Assembly (NCBI RefSeq): GCF_004339565.1
Contig: NZ_SMFZ01000002.1
Coordinates: 3,162,001 to 3,226,000, forward strand
From: Pseudonocardia endophytica
Lineage (GTDB): Bacteria > Actinomycetota > Actinomycetes > Mycobacteriales > Pseudonocardiaceae
Direction: 5' to 3'
Length of the DNA stretch: 64,000 bases
In this document: piece after piece, positions 9,369-23,260 of the stretch
Layout of the letters: each line of letters opens with the position of its first letter
Position numbering within the stretch: position 1 is the first letter of the stretch
Notes under the pieces: generated by a model
The model's database searches: none
What the model was told of the DNA's origin: nothing
The model's input: only the letters and a program-made list of their open reading frames with translations
Made by a program: the position numbers and the translations under genes

Positions 9369-10953
9369 CGGGGGAGACGGCGGGGGACGGCACGGCGGTC
9401 CTGGTCCTGGAGGACGGGCGGATCTTCCGCGGGGAGCCGTACGGCGCGGTCGGGGAGTCGCTCGGCGAGGCCGTGTTCACCACCGGCATGACCGGCTACC
9501 AGGAGACGCTGACCGACCCCTCGTACCACCGCCAGATCGTGCTGCAGACCGCGCCGCAGATCGGCAACACCGGCTGGAACGGCGAGGACGACGAGTCCGC
9601 GAGGATCCAGGTCGCCGGCTACGTCGTGCGGGACCCGGCACGCACGCCGTCGAACTGGCGGGCGACGGGCTCGCTGGGCGACGCGCTGCGGGCACAGGGC
9701 GTCGTCGGAGTGGCCGGGATCGACACCCGCGCCGCCGTCCGGCACCTGCGCGAGCACGGCGCCATGCGGGCGGGCGTGTTCTCCGGTCCGTCGCTGGCCG
9801 GCGGTGTCAGCGACGACGTGCTGGTCGACCGCGTGCGGCAGAGCCCGCCGATGGAGGGCGCCGACCTCTACGGCGCGGTCACCACGGCCGAGCCGTACAT
9901 CGTCCCGGCGGTGGGGGAGCGGCGGTTCGTCGTGGCCGCCCTGGACGTCGGGATCAAGTACAACACCCCGCGGATGCTGGCGGCCCGCGGCGTCGAGGTG
10001 CACGTGCTGCCCGCCGACACCCCGATCGAGAAGATCGACGAGCTGCGCCCCGACGGGTTCTTCCTGGCCAACGGCCCGGGCGACCCCGCGACGGCGGACG
10101 GCCCTGTGGCGCTGACGAAGCAGGTGCTGGAGCGCCGGATCCCGCTGTTCGGGATCTGCTTCGGCAACCAGATCCTCGGCCGGGCGCTCGGGCGCGGCAC
10201 GTACAAGCTGCGCTACGGCCACCGCGGCATCAACATCCCGGTGATCGAGCACGCCACCGGGCGGGTGGCGATCACGTCGCAGAACCACGGGTTCGCCGTG
10301 CAGGGCGACGCGGGCGAGCGCTTCCGCACGCCGTACGGCTCCGCGGTGATCACCCACACCTGCCCGAACGACGGCTGCGTCGAGGGCCTGGCCGGGGAGG
10401 ACTTCCCGGCGTTCAGCGTGCAGTACCACCCGGAGGCCGCGGCCGGTCCGCACGACGCCGCGGACCTGTTCGACCGGTTCGTGCAGCTCATGGTCGACAA
10501 CCCGGTCGGCTACGCGGGAGCGGCCGGGATCCCGCTGCCCGGGGCGACCGTCCCGGACGCCGCGCAGCAGCCGGACATCGCCCAGCCGGAACCGGCCCGG
10601 CCGGATCTGCCGCAGCACGTCCCGTCGCCCCCGTCGGTGGAGGACGCCGAGACCAGCGCGCTGCCGGTGCAGGCGCCGTCCCCTGCGTCGGGTGAGCCGG
10701 AGACCAGCGCGCTGCCGGTCGTTCCGCGCTCCGGCCCCGGTGAGCCGGACCCGCTGGACCCGCTGACCGCGCCGTTCTCCGACGTGGAGGACTCGATCGG
10801 CCGCCGGGAACCGCAGGCGGAGGTCCGTCCGGAGCCGCAGGCCGACCCACCGCCGGACACCCGCAGATCCGGGCCGGTCAGCGACCGGCCGTGGCCGCCG
10901 CCCGCCGGGTCCGGCCCGTCGTCCGACGTCGAGTCCGGAGAGGAGGGCCGCTG

Positions 10954-10954
<1 letters not shown>
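9365..10954 (+). CDS. carA: Carbamoyl-phosphate synthase small subunit with long C-terminal tail
   Basis: A 529-residue glutaminase subunit that feeds ammonia to CarB. The class I amidotransferase nucleophile motif [11 protein letters not shown] is near residues 260-270 and the catalytic His-Glu block QYHPEA near 352. The usual enzyme ends near residue 380. Here about 150 extra residues follow, rich in Pro, Ala, Glu and Asp, with the heptad ETSALPV repeated twice and no recognizable domain. The tail is in frame to a stop that overlaps the carB start, and the carB frame begins cleanly after it, so it is a real extension rather than a frameshift. A partner-binding or disordered linker role is only a guess. 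Confidence 0.95.
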
Positions 10955-14267
<3,313 letters not shown>

Positions 14268-14271
<4 letters not shown>

Positions 14272-15107
14272 CGTTCGGCGACCGGCTGGGGGACGCCGTC
14301 GCCCGGTACGGCCCGCTGTGCGTCGGGGTGGACCCGCACCCCCCGCTGCTGGCGTCGTGGGGTCTCGACGACACGCCGGACGGCCTCGCCCGGTTCGCCG
14401 ATGTCTGCCTGGCCGCGTTCGCCGGACAGGTGTCGACGGTCAAGCCGCAGTCGGCGTTCTTCGAGCGGCACGGCGCGGCCGGGATCGCCGTGCTGGAACG
14501 GCTCCTGGCCGGGCTGGCCGGGACCGGCACGCTGTCCGTGCTGGACGTCAAGCGCGGCGACATCGGCTCGACCATGGACGGCTACGCGGACGCCTACCTG
14601 AGGACCGGCGCGCCGCTCGGGGCGGACGCGGTGACGCTCACGCCGTACCTGGGGTTCGGGTCGCTGCGGCCCGGGCTGGACGCGGCCGCCTCCGCCGGAC
14701 GCGGCGTGTTCGTGCTGGCCCGCACGTCCAACCCGGAGGGCGCCGAGGTGCAGCTCGCGCGTCCGCTGGACCCGTCGGTGCCGACCGTCGCGCAGGCGGT
14801 GGTGGACGCCGCCGCGGCCGAGAACACGGGGCCGGGAGCCGGTGCCGTCGGCGTCGTGGTGGGCGCCACGGCCGACCACGGCCTGGACCTGTCCGCGCTG
14901 AACGGGCCGGTGCTCGTGCCCGGCCTGGGTGCGCAGGGCGCCGGGCCGGCGGACGTCGCCGCACGGTTCACCGGCGTGGCCGGTCCGGTCCTTCCGTCGG
15001 CCTCACGGTCGGTGCTGGCCGCCGGACCGGACCCGCAGGCGCTGCGCGGTACGGCCGCGGCGCTGAACGACCAGCTCACGGGTGCGACGGCGGGCCGCAC
15101 GCCGTGA
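14268..15107 (+). CDS. pyrF: Orotidine 5'-phosphate decarboxylase, type 2
   Basis: A 279-residue decarboxylase converting OMP to UMP. The catalytic Asp-Lys-Asp block [15 protein letters not shown] is near residues 92-106, and [10 protein letters not shown] near the start is typical of the longer type 2 (mycobacterial) PyrF rather than the about 230-residue type 1. The GTG start overlaps the carB stop. pyrD and pyrE are not in this window, so steps between dihydroorotate and OMP are encoded elsewhere. Confidence 0.95.
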
Positions 15108-15118
15108 TGTCGGGCCCA

Positions 15119-15134
15119 CGAGCCGGGCGGCTCG
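15119..15134 (+). terminator. Hairpin after pyrF
   Basis: CGAGCC (15119-15124), loop GGGC, GGCTCG (15129-15134), 11 bases past the pyrF stop. It may end the pyr transcript. Confidence 0.45.
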
Positions 15135-15436
15135 GCACGGACACGCCGGGCCGCGCCGGATGGAGGGCGGCGCTCGCCGACCGGACAGCGGTGCGCCGAC
15201 CCGACGGCGATTCGAGCCCAGCGGCGATCCGGACCGTCGCCCGGGATGATCGCTCACCGATCGGCAAACCCTGAGGTGGGACCCCCAATGGCGTCGTGCC
15301 TGGTCTGATGGGTACGTTCGCTGAGGATCCGGGGACGTCACCCGGACTCCGACGGCGCGCCCGCCGGTCCGGATCGCCGGCCGATGGCGGAGCGTGATCG
15401 TCGGAGCGAGACCAGAAACGAGACCGGAGGAGAACC
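15135..15436. promoter_or_regulatory. Presumed mihF promoter region
   Basis: About 300 bases with no credible coding frame. They must hold the mihF promoter. TACGTT at 15313-15318 fits the actinobacterial TANNNT -10 pattern but has no convincing -35. CGGAGGAG at 15425-15432 is the mihF ribosome binding site. Confidence 0.35.
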
Positions 15437-15751
15437 GTGGCCCTTCCCCAGCTGACCGAGGAACAGCGCGCCGCAGCGTTGGAGAAGGCGGCGGCCGCGC
15501 GCCGGGCCCGTGCCGAGCTGAAGGACCGCCTCAAGCGCGGCGGGACGACCCTCGGCGAGGTGCTCAAGCAGTCGGACACCGACGAGGTGCTCGGCAAGAT
15601 GAAGGTCTCCGCCCTGCTCGAGGCCATGCCCAGCGTGGGCAAGGTCCGCGCGGCGCAGATCATGGAGCGCCTCGAGATCGCCCCGAGCCGTCGCCTGCGC
15701 GGCCTGGGCGAGCGGCAGCGCAAGGCGCTGCTCGACGAGTTCGCGGCCTGA
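15437..15751 (+). CDS. mihF: Actinobacterial integration host factor (mIHF)
   Basis: A 104-residue nucleoid protein with no relation to HU/IHF of Proteobacteria. The N-terminal long helix ([16 protein letters not shown]) and the helix-two-turn-helix with [16 protein letters not shown] and [20 protein letters not shown] match the essential mycobacterial and Streptomyces mIHF. It bends DNA and supports phage-type site-specific recombination, nucleoid structure and development. GTG at 15437 is preceded by CGGAGGAG. Its place directly before gmk is conserved in actinobacteria. Confidence 0.93.
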   Translation: MALPQLTEEQRAAALEKAAAARRARAELKDRLKRGGTTLGEVLKQSDTDEVLGKMKVSALLEAMPSVGKVRAAQIMERLEIAPSRRLRGLGERQRKALLDEFAA

Positions 15752-15761
15752 TCCGTCCCGG

Positions 15762-16409
15762 ATGACCGACGCGCTCTCCCCCGACGGACCGACCGGCCGG
15801 CTGCTGGTCCTGGCCGGCCCGTCCGGCGTCGGGAAGAGCCGGGTGGTCTCCGAGCTGCGCCTGGCCGTCCCCGAGCTGCTGTTCAGCGTCTCGGCGACGA
15901 CCCGGCCCCCGCGGACCGGCGAGGTCGACGGGCGGGACTACCACTTCGTCGACCGCGACGGTTTCGACGCGCTGATCGAGCGCGGGGACCTGCTGGAGTG
16001 GGCCGAGGTGCACGGCGGCCTGCAGCGCTCCGGTACCCCGCGCCGGCCGGTGGACGAGGCCATGGCGCAGGGCCGCCCGGTGCTCGTCGAGGTCGACCTG
16101 CAGGGTGCGCGGTCGGTGAAGGCGGCCGTGCCGGAGGCGGTCACCGTGTTCCTCGCGCCGCCGTCGTTCGAGGAGCTCTCGCGGCGGCTCACCGACCGCG
16201 GGACCGAGTCGCCGGAGCAGCGGGAACGCCGTCTGCGGACCGCCGTCGAGGAGATGGCGGCCCAGGACGAGTTCGACGTCGTCGTGGTGAACGACGACGT
16301 GCAGTCCGCCGTCGGACGGTTGGTAGACTTGGTGGTCGGCCGCGGAGTTCCGGCCGTCCCCGCACCTCCCGCGCCGAGCGCGCCGTCCCGCAACCTTCCT
16401 CAGGAGTGA
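15762..16409 (+). CDS. gmk: Guanylate kinase
   Basis: A 215-residue kinase that phosphorylates GMP or dGMP to the diphosphate. The P-loop GPSGVGKS is at about residues 20-27, followed by the GMP-binding [20 protein letters not shown] block near 47-66 and the DLQGARSV segment of the LID region. A Pro/Ala-rich tail follows the normal end near residue 190. It lies 10 bases after mihF and 4 bases before rpoZ, forming the usual mihF-gmk-rpoZ-coaBC unit. Confidence 0.96.
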   Translation: MTDALSPDGPTGRLLVLAGPSGVGKSRVVSELRLAVPELLFSVSATTRPPRTGEVDGRDYHFVDRDGFDALIERGDLLEWAEVHGGLQRSGTPRRPVDEAMAQGRPVLVEVDLQGARSVKAAVPEAVTVFLAPPSFEELSRRLTDRGTESPEQRERRLRTAVEEMAAQDEFDVVVVNDDVQSAVGRLVDLVVGRGVPAVPAPPAPSAPSRNLPQE

Positions 16410-16413
16410 CTCA

Positions 16414-16692
16414 GTGAGCACGCCGATGACCGGCACCCCCGTGGGCCAGGCCCCCGAGGGCATCACCAACCCCCCGATCGACGACCTGCTGGGCCAGGTC
16501 AGCTCGAAGTACGCGCTGGTCATCTACGCGGCCAAGCGCGCCCGCCAGATCAACGACTACTACTCGCAGCTCGGCGAGGGCCTGCTCGAGTACGTCGGCC
16601 CGCTCGTCGAGCCGGGCCCGCGCGAGAAGCCGCTGTCGATCGCCATGCGGGAGATCCAGTCCGGCATGCTCGAGCACACCGAGGGTGAGTAG
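16414..16692 (+). CDS. rpoZ: RNA polymerase omega subunit
   Basis: A 92-residue subunit that chaperones the beta-prime subunit in RNA polymerase. The conserved core reads [19 protein letters not shown] followed by [12 protein letters not shown], and the C-terminal half is the actinobacterial type ([10 protein letters not shown]). The GTG start lies 4 bases after gmk. The 3' end overlaps coaBC by 8 bases. Confidence 0.96.
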   Translation: MSTPMTGTPVGQAPEGITNPPIDDLLGQVSSKYALVIYAAKRARQINDYYSQLGEGLLEYVGPLVEPGPREKPLSIAMREIQSGMLEHTEGE

Positions 16693-17902
16693 TACACCTC
16701 CGCAGGTACTGCTCGGCGTCTCCGGCGGCATCGCCGCCTACAAGAGCGCCGAGCTCCTGCGTCGGCTGACCGAGTCCGGGCACGCCGTGCGCGTGCTGCC
16801 GACCGAGGCGGCGCTGGAGTTCGTCGGCGCCGCCACGTTCGAGGCGCTCTCCGGGCAGCCGGTCGCCTCCGGCGTGTTCTCCGACGTTCCGTCGGTCCAG
16901 CACGTGCGCCTCGGCAAGGAGGCGGACCTCGTCGTCGTCGCACCGGCGACCGCGGACCTGATGGCGCGTCTCGCGCACGGCCGCTCCGACGACCTCCTGA
17001 CCGCGGCGCTGCTCACCGCGCGCTGCCCGATGCTGCTGGCGCCCGCGATGCACACCGAGATGTGGGAGCACCCCGCCACCCGGGACAACGTCGCGCTGCT
17101 GCGCTCGCGCGGGACGGTCGTGCTGGAGCCGGCGTCCGGCCGCCTGACCGGCAAGGACACCGGACCCGGCCGCCTGCCGGACCCGGCCGAGATCTTCGAG
17201 TTCTCGCACCTGCTGCTGGAGCGGGCGGACGCGCTGCCGCGTGACCTGGAGGGCAGGCACGTCGTGGTCAGTGCCGGTGGCACCCGGGAGCCGCTGGACC
17301 CGGTCCGCTATCTCGGCAACCGGTCGTCGGGCCGCCAGGGGTACGCGATCGCACGGGTCGCGGCGCAGCGCGGCGCGCGCGTGACGCTCGTCGCGGGACA
17401 CACGGCCGAGCTGGCCGACCCGGCCGCCGTGCACGTCGTGCACGCGCCGACCGCGCGGGAGATGCAGGTCGCGATGCACGAGGCGGCCACCGACGCGGAC
17501 GCCGTCGTGATGGCCGCGGCGGTGGCGGACTTCCGGCCGGTCGACCTCGCCGAGAACAAGATCAAGAAGGGTGGCGGCGAGGTGCCGCCACTGCGGCTGG
17601 CGGAGAACCCGGACATCCTCGCCGGGCTCGTGCGCGAGCGTCCGGCCGGGCAGGTCGTCGTCGGGTTCGCCGCGGAGACCGGCGACGAGACCGGTGGCCC
17701 ACTGCACCACGGCCGGGAGAAGCTGCGCCGGAAGGGCTCCGACCTGCTGGTGGTGAACGCCGTCGGGGACGGCAAGGCGTTCGAGGTCAGCGACAACGCC
17801 GGGTGGCTGCTCGGCGCGGACGGCGGCGAGCAGGAGATCCCGAACGGCTCGAAGGCCCTGCTCGCGTCCCGGCTGTGGGACGCCGTCCGCGCCCGCCTGT
17901 AG
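16685..17902 (+). CDS. coaBC: Bifunctional phosphopantothenoylcysteine decarboxylase/synthetase
   Basis: A 405-residue fusion in coenzyme A synthesis. The N-terminal FMN domain CoaC (residues 1-180) begins [19 protein letters not shown] and has the PAMHTEMW active-site block. The C-terminal CoaB domain ligates cysteine to 4'-phosphopantothenate and carries [23 protein letters not shown] and the lysine motif AENKIKKG near residue 290. Start GTG at 16685 overlaps the rpoZ 3' end by 8 bases. It faces the SH3 gene tail to tail with a 3-base gap. Confidence 0.95.
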   Translation: MSSTPPQVLLGVSGGIAAYKSAELLRRLTESGHAVRVLPTEAALEFVGAATFEALSGQPVASGVFSDVPSVQHVRLGKEADLVVVAPATADLMARLAHGRSDDLLTAALLTARCPMLLAPAMHTEMWEHPATRDNVALLRSRGTVVLEPASGRLTGKDTGPGRLPDPAEIFEFSHLLLERADALPRDLEGRHVVVSAGGTREPLDPVRYLGNRSSGRQGYAIARVAAQRGARVTLVAGHTAELADPAAVHVVHAPTAREMQVAMHEAATDADAVVMAAAVADFRPVDLAENKIKKGGGEVPPLRLAENPDILAGLVRERPAGQVVVGFAAETGDETGGPLHHGREKLRRKGSDLLVVNAVGDGKAFEVSDNAGWLLGADGGEQEIPNGSKALLASRLWDAVRARL

Positions 17903-17905
17903 GGC

Positions 17906-18388
17906 CTACCGGCCGGTGAGGCCGCCGACCGCGTCTGCGCCGCCGCTGCCGGTGGCCTCGGGGGCGTCGCGGTCGCCGGTGCGACCGGAATCACTCTGAC
18001 CGGAGGAGCCCTCGCGCGCGGACGAATCCCGGTCCCGGTCCTGACCGGCCGGCGACGTGCTCCGGCGGCCGTCCGAGTCGTCGGTCGTGTTCGGCGCCGT
18101 GCGCCCCTGCGAGGCGGAGCCGGTCTTCACGTACTTCTCCGACGCCCAGCCGCCGAACTCGTCGAGCTGGACGAAGCCGTTCTTCGTGGCGCCGACCCGG
18201 GTGCTCTGGCCCTTCTCGCAGGTACCGACGACGGGAGCGGTCTTCGACGGCTCCGAGCGCACCTTCACGGTGTCGGTGCAGGTGCCGGTGCCTGCCGCGG
18301 ACGCGGTGCCGGCGACCGCGATCCCGGCGGACGTCCCGCAGACGGCGAGCGCGGTGACGGCGAGCGTGATCCGACGTCGAGTGTTCAT
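17906..18388 (-). CDS. Secreted SH3-like small protein
   Basis: A 160-residue exported protein. Residues 1-31 are a classical signal peptide: MNTRRR, a hydrophobic core, then AGTASAA as the likely cleavage region. Residues about 35-90 form a bacterial SH3-like domain with two Cys (GTCTDTVKVRSEPS and VVGTCEKGQSTRVG), a fold that often binds peptidoglycan or surface polymers. The C-terminal 70 residues are a low-complexity Ser/Asp/Gly/Arg tail. The ATG has a strong CAGGAGG site upstream; the longer form to 18520 is rejected. Function unknown; a cell-wall role is inferred from the fold only. Confidence 0.8.
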   Translation of the reverse strand: MNTRRRITLAVTALAVCGTSAGIAVAGTASAAGTGTCTDTVKVRSEPSKTAPVVGTCEKGQSTRVGATKNGFVQLDEFGGWASEKYVKTGSASQGRTAPNTTDDSDGRRSTSPAGQDRDRDSSAREGSSGQSDSGRTGDRDAPEATGSGGADAVGGLTGR

Positions 18389-18707
18389 CCGATGACCTCC
18401 TGGGTGGACCCGGCTCCGTGGCCGTGGCAACTGAGCTGACGCATCTGGCGGGATGCGTTGCTCTGTCCGGTCCAACGACTGGGGGATGCCGGGATGCGTG
18501 ATCCGTGCGGCAATCACCACATCCGGCGACCCGGGGTGACGACATCTAGGGCGATGTCACGCTGTGTGACTACTTTCTGATTCTCCATCCCGGACGGACG
18601 GCGGTTCTGCACTAGGGTTGACCGCCAGAGGTCGCGCTGATCATGAGCGCGGCCGTGTGAAGCGCGGCGATCCGGCCGCGACAGTCGAATCGGATGGAGT
18701 ACAGCGC
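18389..18707. promoter_or_regulatory. Divergent promoter region of SH3 gene and metK
   Basis: About 320 bases. TAGGGT at 18613-18618 fits the TANNNT -10 pattern for metK. A perfect short palindrome GTCAC-n5-GTGAC lies at 18556-18570 upstream of it and could be an operator. I see no SAM riboswitch core. Confidence 0.35.
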
Positions 18708-19910
18708 GTGGCGAACACGAGCCGTCGGTTGTTCACGAGCGAGTCGGTGACCGAGGGTCATCCCGACAAGATCTGCGACGCGATCAGCGACTCGGTCCTC
18801 GACGCGATGCTCGAGCAGGATCCGAGCAGCCGTGTCGCGGTCGAGACGATGGTCACGACCGGTCAGGTGCACGTGGCCGGTGAGGTGACCACCACCGCCC
18901 AGCCGGACATCAACCAGATCGTCCGCAACCGGATCCTGGAGATCGGGTACGACTCGTCGGCCAAGGGCTTCGACGGCACCACCTGTGGTGTCAACATCGC
19001 CATCGGCGCCCAGTCCCCGGACATCGCGCAGGGTGTCGACACGGCCTACGAGAAGCGCGTCGAGTCCGCCGAGGACGAGATCGCGAAGCAGGGCGCCGGT
19101 GACCAGGGCATGATGTTCGGCTACGCCTGCATGGACACGCCGGAGCTCATGCCGCTGCCGATCGCGCTGGCGCACCGGCTGTCCCGCCGCCTCACCGAGG
19201 TGCGCAAGAACGGCACGCTGCCGTACCTGCGTGCGGACGGGAAGACCCAGGTCACGATCGCCTACGAGGGCGAGAAGCCGGCCGGCATCGAGAACGTCGT
19301 CGTGTCCTCGCAGCACGCGGCGGACGTCGACCTCGACGGGATGCTGACCCCGGACATCCTCCAGCACGTCGTCACGCCGGAGGTGGAGGCGCTGGGCTGG
19401 GACCCGTCGGCGCCGAAGCTGCTGGTCAACCCGACCGGCCGGTTCGTCACCGGCGGTCCGATGGGTGACGCGGGCCTGACCGGCCGCAAGATCATCGTCG
19501 ACACGTACGGCGGCATGGGCCGTCACGGCGGTGGCGCGTTCTCCGGCAAGGACCCGTCGAAGGTGGACCGCTCGGCCGCGTACGCGATGCGCTGGGTGGC
19601 CAAGAACGCGGTCGCCGCGGGTCTCGCGCAGCGGCTCGAGGTCCAGGTCGCGTACGCGATCGGCAAGGCGGCCCCGGTCGGCCTGTTCGTCGAGACGTTC
19701 GGCACCGAGAACGTGGACCCGGCGAAGATCCAGGCCGCGATCGAGGAGGTCTTCGACCTTCGCCCGGCCGCGATCATCCGCGACCTGAAGCTCCTGCGTC
19801 CGATCTACGCCCCGACCGCCGCGTACGGCCACTTCGGCCGCACCGACGTCGAGCTGCCGTGGGAGGACACTTCGCGTGCCGACGCCCTGAAGTCGGTCGC
19901 CGGTAGCTGA
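18708..19910 (+). CDS. metK: S-adenosylmethionine synthetase
   Basis: A 400-residue enzyme that makes SAM from methionine and ATP. Signatures are [20 protein letters not shown] at residues 9-28, [12 protein letters not shown] near 125 and [19 protein letters not shown] near 277. The start GTG 18708 is chosen because the protein then begins at the normal place; the track extension to 18618 lacks a ribosome binding site. It is followed within 15 bases by a strong terminator, so it is probably a single-gene transcript. Confidence 0.97.
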   Translation: MANTSRRLFTSESVTEGHPDKICDAISDSVLDAMLEQDPSSRVAVETMVTTGQVHVAGEVTTTAQPDINQIVRNRILEIGYDSSAKGFDGTTCGVNIAIGAQSPDIAQGVDTAYEKRVESAEDEIAKQGAGDQGMMFGYACMDTPELMPLPIALAHRLSRRLTEVRKNGTLPYLRADGKTQVTIAYEGEKPAGIENVVVSSQHAADVDLDGMLTPDILQHVVTPEVEALGWDPSAPKLLVNPTGRFVTGGPMGDAGLTGRKIIVDTYGGMGRHGGGAFSGKDPSKVDRSAAYAMRWVAKNAVAAGLAQRLEVQVAYAIGKAAPVGLFVETFGTENVDPAKIQAAIEEVFDLRPAAIIRDLKLLRPIYAPTAAYGHFGRTDVELPWEDTSRADALKSVAGS

Positions 19911-19924
19911 TCTGTCCGACGCCC

Positions 19925-19956
19925 GTGGCCGGGTCCGGTTCGCCGGACCCGGCCAC
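19925..19956 (+). terminator. Perfect 14-bp hairpin after metK
   Basis: GTGGCCGGGTCCGG (19925-19938), UUCG tetraloop, CCGGACCCGGCCAC (19943-19956). The stem is a perfect 14 bp and starts 14 bases after the metK stop. No U-tract. Confidence 0.85.
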
Positions 19957-20114
19957 GCGTGTGCCCGGGCGGTGATCCCGCACCGCACGGATGTGGCGGT
20001 CGTGCGGTGGTCCGGGCGTGATCCCGGCGGCGGCGGCGTCGCGATCGCCGTGGCCGCGTCGCCGGCGGCGCGCCGAGCCCGGCGGGGACGGTCGAGCGGC
20101 CGTGCCCCGCGCCG

Positions 20115-20180
20115 GTGATCGGCGGGACGGTCCGGATGCGGGCGGATTCCCGCCTCGATCCGGACGCTTTCGCTGATCAC
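20115..20180. repeat. Palindromic intergenic repeat, divergent copy
   Basis: A 66-base imperfect palindrome with ends GTGATC and GATCAC and inner arms GTCCGGAT and ATCCGGAC. It shares its ends and the GGCGGGA/CGCTGATCAC pattern with the 64-bp family at 26740-27311. It lies in the 418-base gap between metK and priA, which otherwise holds the metK terminator, a second hairpin (CACCGCAC with GTGCGGTG near 19980-20010) and no gene. Confidence 0.6.
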
Positions 20181-20328
20181 GGGCTGCGTGCACCCGAGAA
20201 TGTCGGTGGGTCGGCGCATGCTCCGGCACGTGAGCCCCACCTGCACCGACCCACACGCCGCCCGGCCCGCCGGTCCGCGCGCCGGTCCGTGGCGGGCCGG
20301 GTCCGGGTGGTCTGGTAGACCCCGGAGC

Positions 20329-22614
20329 GTGAGCACCCCACCGGCGAGCCGGACCCGAGGCGAATGGCGGCCCGCGCCGTCGGCGCCGGTGGCCCGCGTC
20401 GTCGTCGACGTCGGGCTCGCCCACCTGGACCGTCCCTTCGACTACCGCGTACCCGCGCATCTCGACGCCGACGCCGTCCCCGGCGTGCGTGTGCGCGTGC
20501 GGTTCGCCGGGCGACTGGTCGACGGGTTCCTGCTCGACCGGGCCGAGGAGTCGGCCCACACCGGGCGCCTGGCCTGGGTGGACAAGGTCGTGTCCCCGGA
20601 GCCGGTGCTCACGCCGGAGGTCGAGCGGCTGTGCCGCTCCGTCGCGGACCGCCAGGCGGGCATGCTCACCGACGTGCTGCGGCTCGCGGTCCCGCCGCGG
20701 CACGCGCGGGTGGAGAAGGAGACGCCCCGCTCGCGGACCGAGACGCCGCCGCTGCCGGATCCCGATCCGGACGGCTGGACGTCGTACCCGCGTGGATCCG
20801 CGCTGCTGGACGCGTTGTCCGGAGGCCGGGTCGCGCACGCCGTCTGGCAGGCGCTGCCGGGGGAGACCTGGGCCGTGCGGCTCGCCGAGGCGGCCGTCGC
20901 GACGCTGAGCGCGGGGCGGAGCGCGCTGCTGGTCGTCCCGGACCAGCGCGACGTCGACGTGCTGGAGGCCGCCTGCGCCGCCCGTGTCGGTGCGGACGGG
21001 GTCGTCGCACTCAGCGCCGACCTCGGTCCCGCAGAGCGCTACCGGCGCTGGCTGGCCGTGCGCCGCGGCGCCGTCCGCGTCGTGGTCGGGACGCGGTCGG
21101 CAGCGTTCGCGCCGCTGTCCGGGCTGGGCCTGCTCGCCATCTGGGACGACGGTGACGACTCGCACACCGAACCGCGCGCCCCCTACCCGCACGTGCGGGA
21201 CGTGCTGGTGCTGCGCGCGCACCAGGCCGGTGCGGCGCTGCTCGTCGGCGGGTTCGCCAGGACGGCGGAGGCCCAGGTGCTCGTCGCGACGGGGTGGGCC
21301 AGCGAGGTGATGGCCGACCGGGCCACGGTGCGGGCGCGCTCGCCCCGGGTCACCGCGATCGGCGAGACCGACACCCAGCTCGCCAGGGACCCGACGGCCC
21401 GTGCGGCCCGCGTCCCGGCCGTCGCGTTCGAGGCCGCCCGCGCCGCGCTCGGGAGCGAACGACCGGTCCTGGTGCAGGTGCCGCGGTCCGGGTACCTGCC
21501 ATGGCTCGCGTGCGCGACGTGCCGGGAGACGGCCCGGTGCCGGCACTGCGCCGGCCCTCTCGGCCTGCCCCAGCCGTCCTCGGCGAACGGATCCGGACCG
21601 GACCGCCCGTCCTTCTCCGGCCGTGGCGCTCGGTCCACGTCGGCGGTCGAGGATCGAGCCGGCGGTCGCGGGGCCGCTCCCGACACCGTTGCGGGCGGCG
21701 CCCGACCCGGGCGAGCAGAGGCGGCCGACGCCGCGAGGCCCGGCGGTCGGGTACCCGACGGTGCGGGGCCGGTCGGCGCGGGATCCGGGCGGGGCGCGCC
21801 CGCTGATGCCGCGGCCGCCGGGCTCCCGCACTGCCGGTGGTGCGGGCGGGCCGAGCCGGCGTTCCGGTGTGCCGGGTGTGGGTCCCGGCGGCTGCGCGCC
21901 GGCGTGGTCGGTGCCGGACGGACGGCCGACGAGCTGGGCCGCGCGTTCCCGGGCGTCACGATCCGGACGTCCGGAGGTGGCGCGCCGGTGCTGGACGCGG
22001 TGCCCGCCGGTCCGTCGCTGGTGGTCGCCACGCCGGGTGCCGAACCGGCCGTCGACGGTGGCTACGGCGCCGCCCTCCTGCTGGACGGCTGGGCGATGCT
22101 GTCCCGGCCCGACCTGGCCGTGGCCGAGGAGACGCTGCGCCGCTGGATGGGCGCCGCGGCGGCCGTCGTCCCGCACGCCGACGGCGGGCGGGTCGTGGTC
22201 GTCGCGGACTCCTCGCTCCCCACGGTGCAGGCGCTCGTGCGATGGGACCCGGCCGGCCACGCGGTCGACGAGCTCGCCGCCCGCGCCGAGGTGGGGTTCC
22301 CTCCCGCGGTGCGGATGGCTGCCGTCGAGGGTGCCGCCGACGCCGTTGCCGAGACCGTCGACGCCGTGACCGCGTCCGCCGACGCGCCGGAGTCGCTGGA
22401 GCTGCTCGGCCCGGTCGAGATCGACCCGCCGGACCGGCCCGGCGAGCGCCCCCCTGGATCGGACGACCAGCTGCGCGAACGCATGCTGCTGCGCGTGCCG
22501 CGGGCCGACGGCAGGCGCCTCGCCGCCGCGCTGGCGGCGGCCCAGGCGGGCCGCAGCGCCCGCAAGGCCACCGATACGGTCCGTGTGCGGATGGATCCGA
22601 CCGGCATCGGCTGA
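20329..22614 (+). CDS. priA: Primosomal protein N' (PriA), helicase-degenerate actinobacterial form
   Basis: A 761-residue PriA homolog. The N-terminal DNA-binding domain (VDVGLAHLDRPFDYRVP) and the C-terminal domain (EVGFPPAVRMA) are conserved. The ATPase motifs are not: the expected Walker A is ALPGETWAVR and the DEEH box is IWDDGDD, so it is probably a non-helicase scaffold, as in other actinobacteria. The zinc-binding Cys pairs CATCRETARCRHC and CRWCGRAEPAFRCAGC are split by an extra low-complexity stretch of about 90 residues. GTG 20329 is chosen behind CGGAG; the longer ORF is unsupported. It begins the priA-def-fmt-rsmB replication/translation cluster. Confidence 0.88.
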   Translation: MSTPPASRTRGEWRPAPSAPVARVVVDVGLAHLDRPFDYRVPAHLDADAVPGVRVRVRFAGRLVDGFLLDRAEESAHTGRLAWVDKVVSPEPVLTPEVERLCRSVADRQAGMLTDVLRLAVPPRHARVEKETPRSRTETPPLPDPDPDGWTSYPRGSALLDALSGGRVAHAVWQALPGETWAVRLAEAAVATLSAGRSALLVVPDQRDVDVLEAACAARVGADGVVALSADLGPAERYRRWLAVRRGAVRVVVGTRSAAFAPLSGLGLLAIWDDGDDSHTEPRAPYPHVRDVLVLRAHQAGAALLVGGFARTAEAQVLVATGWASEVMADRATVRARSPRVTAIGETDTQLARDPTARAARVPAVAFEAARAALGSERPVLVQVPRSGYLPWLACATCRETARCRHCAGPLGLPQPSSANGSGPDRPSFSGRGARSTSAVEDRAGGRGAAPDTVAGGARPGRAEAADAARPGGRVPDGAGPVGAGSGRGAPADAAAAGLPHCRWCGRAEPAFRCAGCGSRRLRAGVVGAGRTADELGRAFPGVTIRTSGGGAPVLDAVPAGPSLVVATPGAEPAVDGGYGAALLLDGWAMLSRPDLAVAEETLRRWMGAAAAVVPHADGGRVVVVADSSLPTVQALVRWDPAGHAVDELAARAEVGFPPAVRMAAVEGAADAVAETVDAVTASADAPESLELLGPVEIDPPDRPGERPPGSDDQLRERMLLRVPRADGRRLAAALAAAQAGRSARKATDTVRVRMDPTGIG

Positions 22615-22711
22615 CGGGTGTTCCGCCGCCATCGGGCGGTCCGCGCCGAGGTGGCAGAATCGGACGGCGGCATCCGCACCCGGCCAACTGTGAGCAGCGA
22701 GGGAGAGACCT

Positions 22712-23260
22712 GTGGCGATCCAGCCCGTCCGGCTCTTCGGCGACCCGGTCCTGCGCACCCGTGCGACCGAGGTCGAGTCGTTCGACGCCGAGCTGCGCCG
22801 TCTCGTCTCCGACCTCATGGACACGATGCACGACGAGGGCGGTGCCGGCCTGGCCGCGCCGCAGATCGGCGTGAGCGCGCGGGTGTTCGTCTACGACGCC
22901 GACGGCTTCACCGGTCATCTGGTGAATCCGACGTGGGAGGCGGTCGGGGACGAGGACCAGCTCGGAATGGAGGGGTGCCTGTCCATCCCGGGCCTGGGAT
23001 GGGACTGCCGCCGGCGGCTGCGTGTCGTGGCCCGCGGGTTCGACATGCACGGCGAGCCACTCGTCGTCGAGGGCAGCGAGATGCTCGCCCGCGCCATCCA
23101 GCACGAGACCGACCACCTCGACGGTGTCCTGTTCGTCGACCGGCTCGACCCGGAGACCCGCAAGCAGGCGATGCGCGAGATCCGCGAGGCGGCCTGGTTC
23201 GACGAGCCGGAGCCGGTCGTGAAGGCCAGCCCGCACCCGCTGTTCGGCAAGGCCCGATGA
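22712..23260 (+). CDS. def: Peptide deformylase
   Basis: A 182-residue metalloenzyme that removes the N-formyl group from nascent proteins. All three motifs are intact: GLAAPQIG (about residues 46-53), EGCLSIPG (87-94, metal Cys) and QHETDHLDG (129-137, two metal His and catalytic Glu). GTG 22712 follows GGGAGAG. The stop overlaps the fmt ATG (ATGA). It pairs functionally with Fmt, which adds the formyl group. Confidence 0.97.
   Translation: MAIQPVRLFGDPVLRTRATEVESFDAELRRLVSDLMDTMHDEGGAGLAAPQIGVSARVFVYDADGFTGHLVNPTWEAVGDEDQLGMEGCLSIPGLGWDCRRRLRVVARGFDMHGEPLVVEGSEMLARAIQHETDHLDGVLFVDRLDPETRKQAMREIREAAWFDEPEPVVKASPHPLFGKAR

Noticed and set aside
19774-22824. Minus-strand frame of 1016 codons opposite priA
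   Set aside because: Low-complexity shadow; PriA on the plus strand is recognizable.
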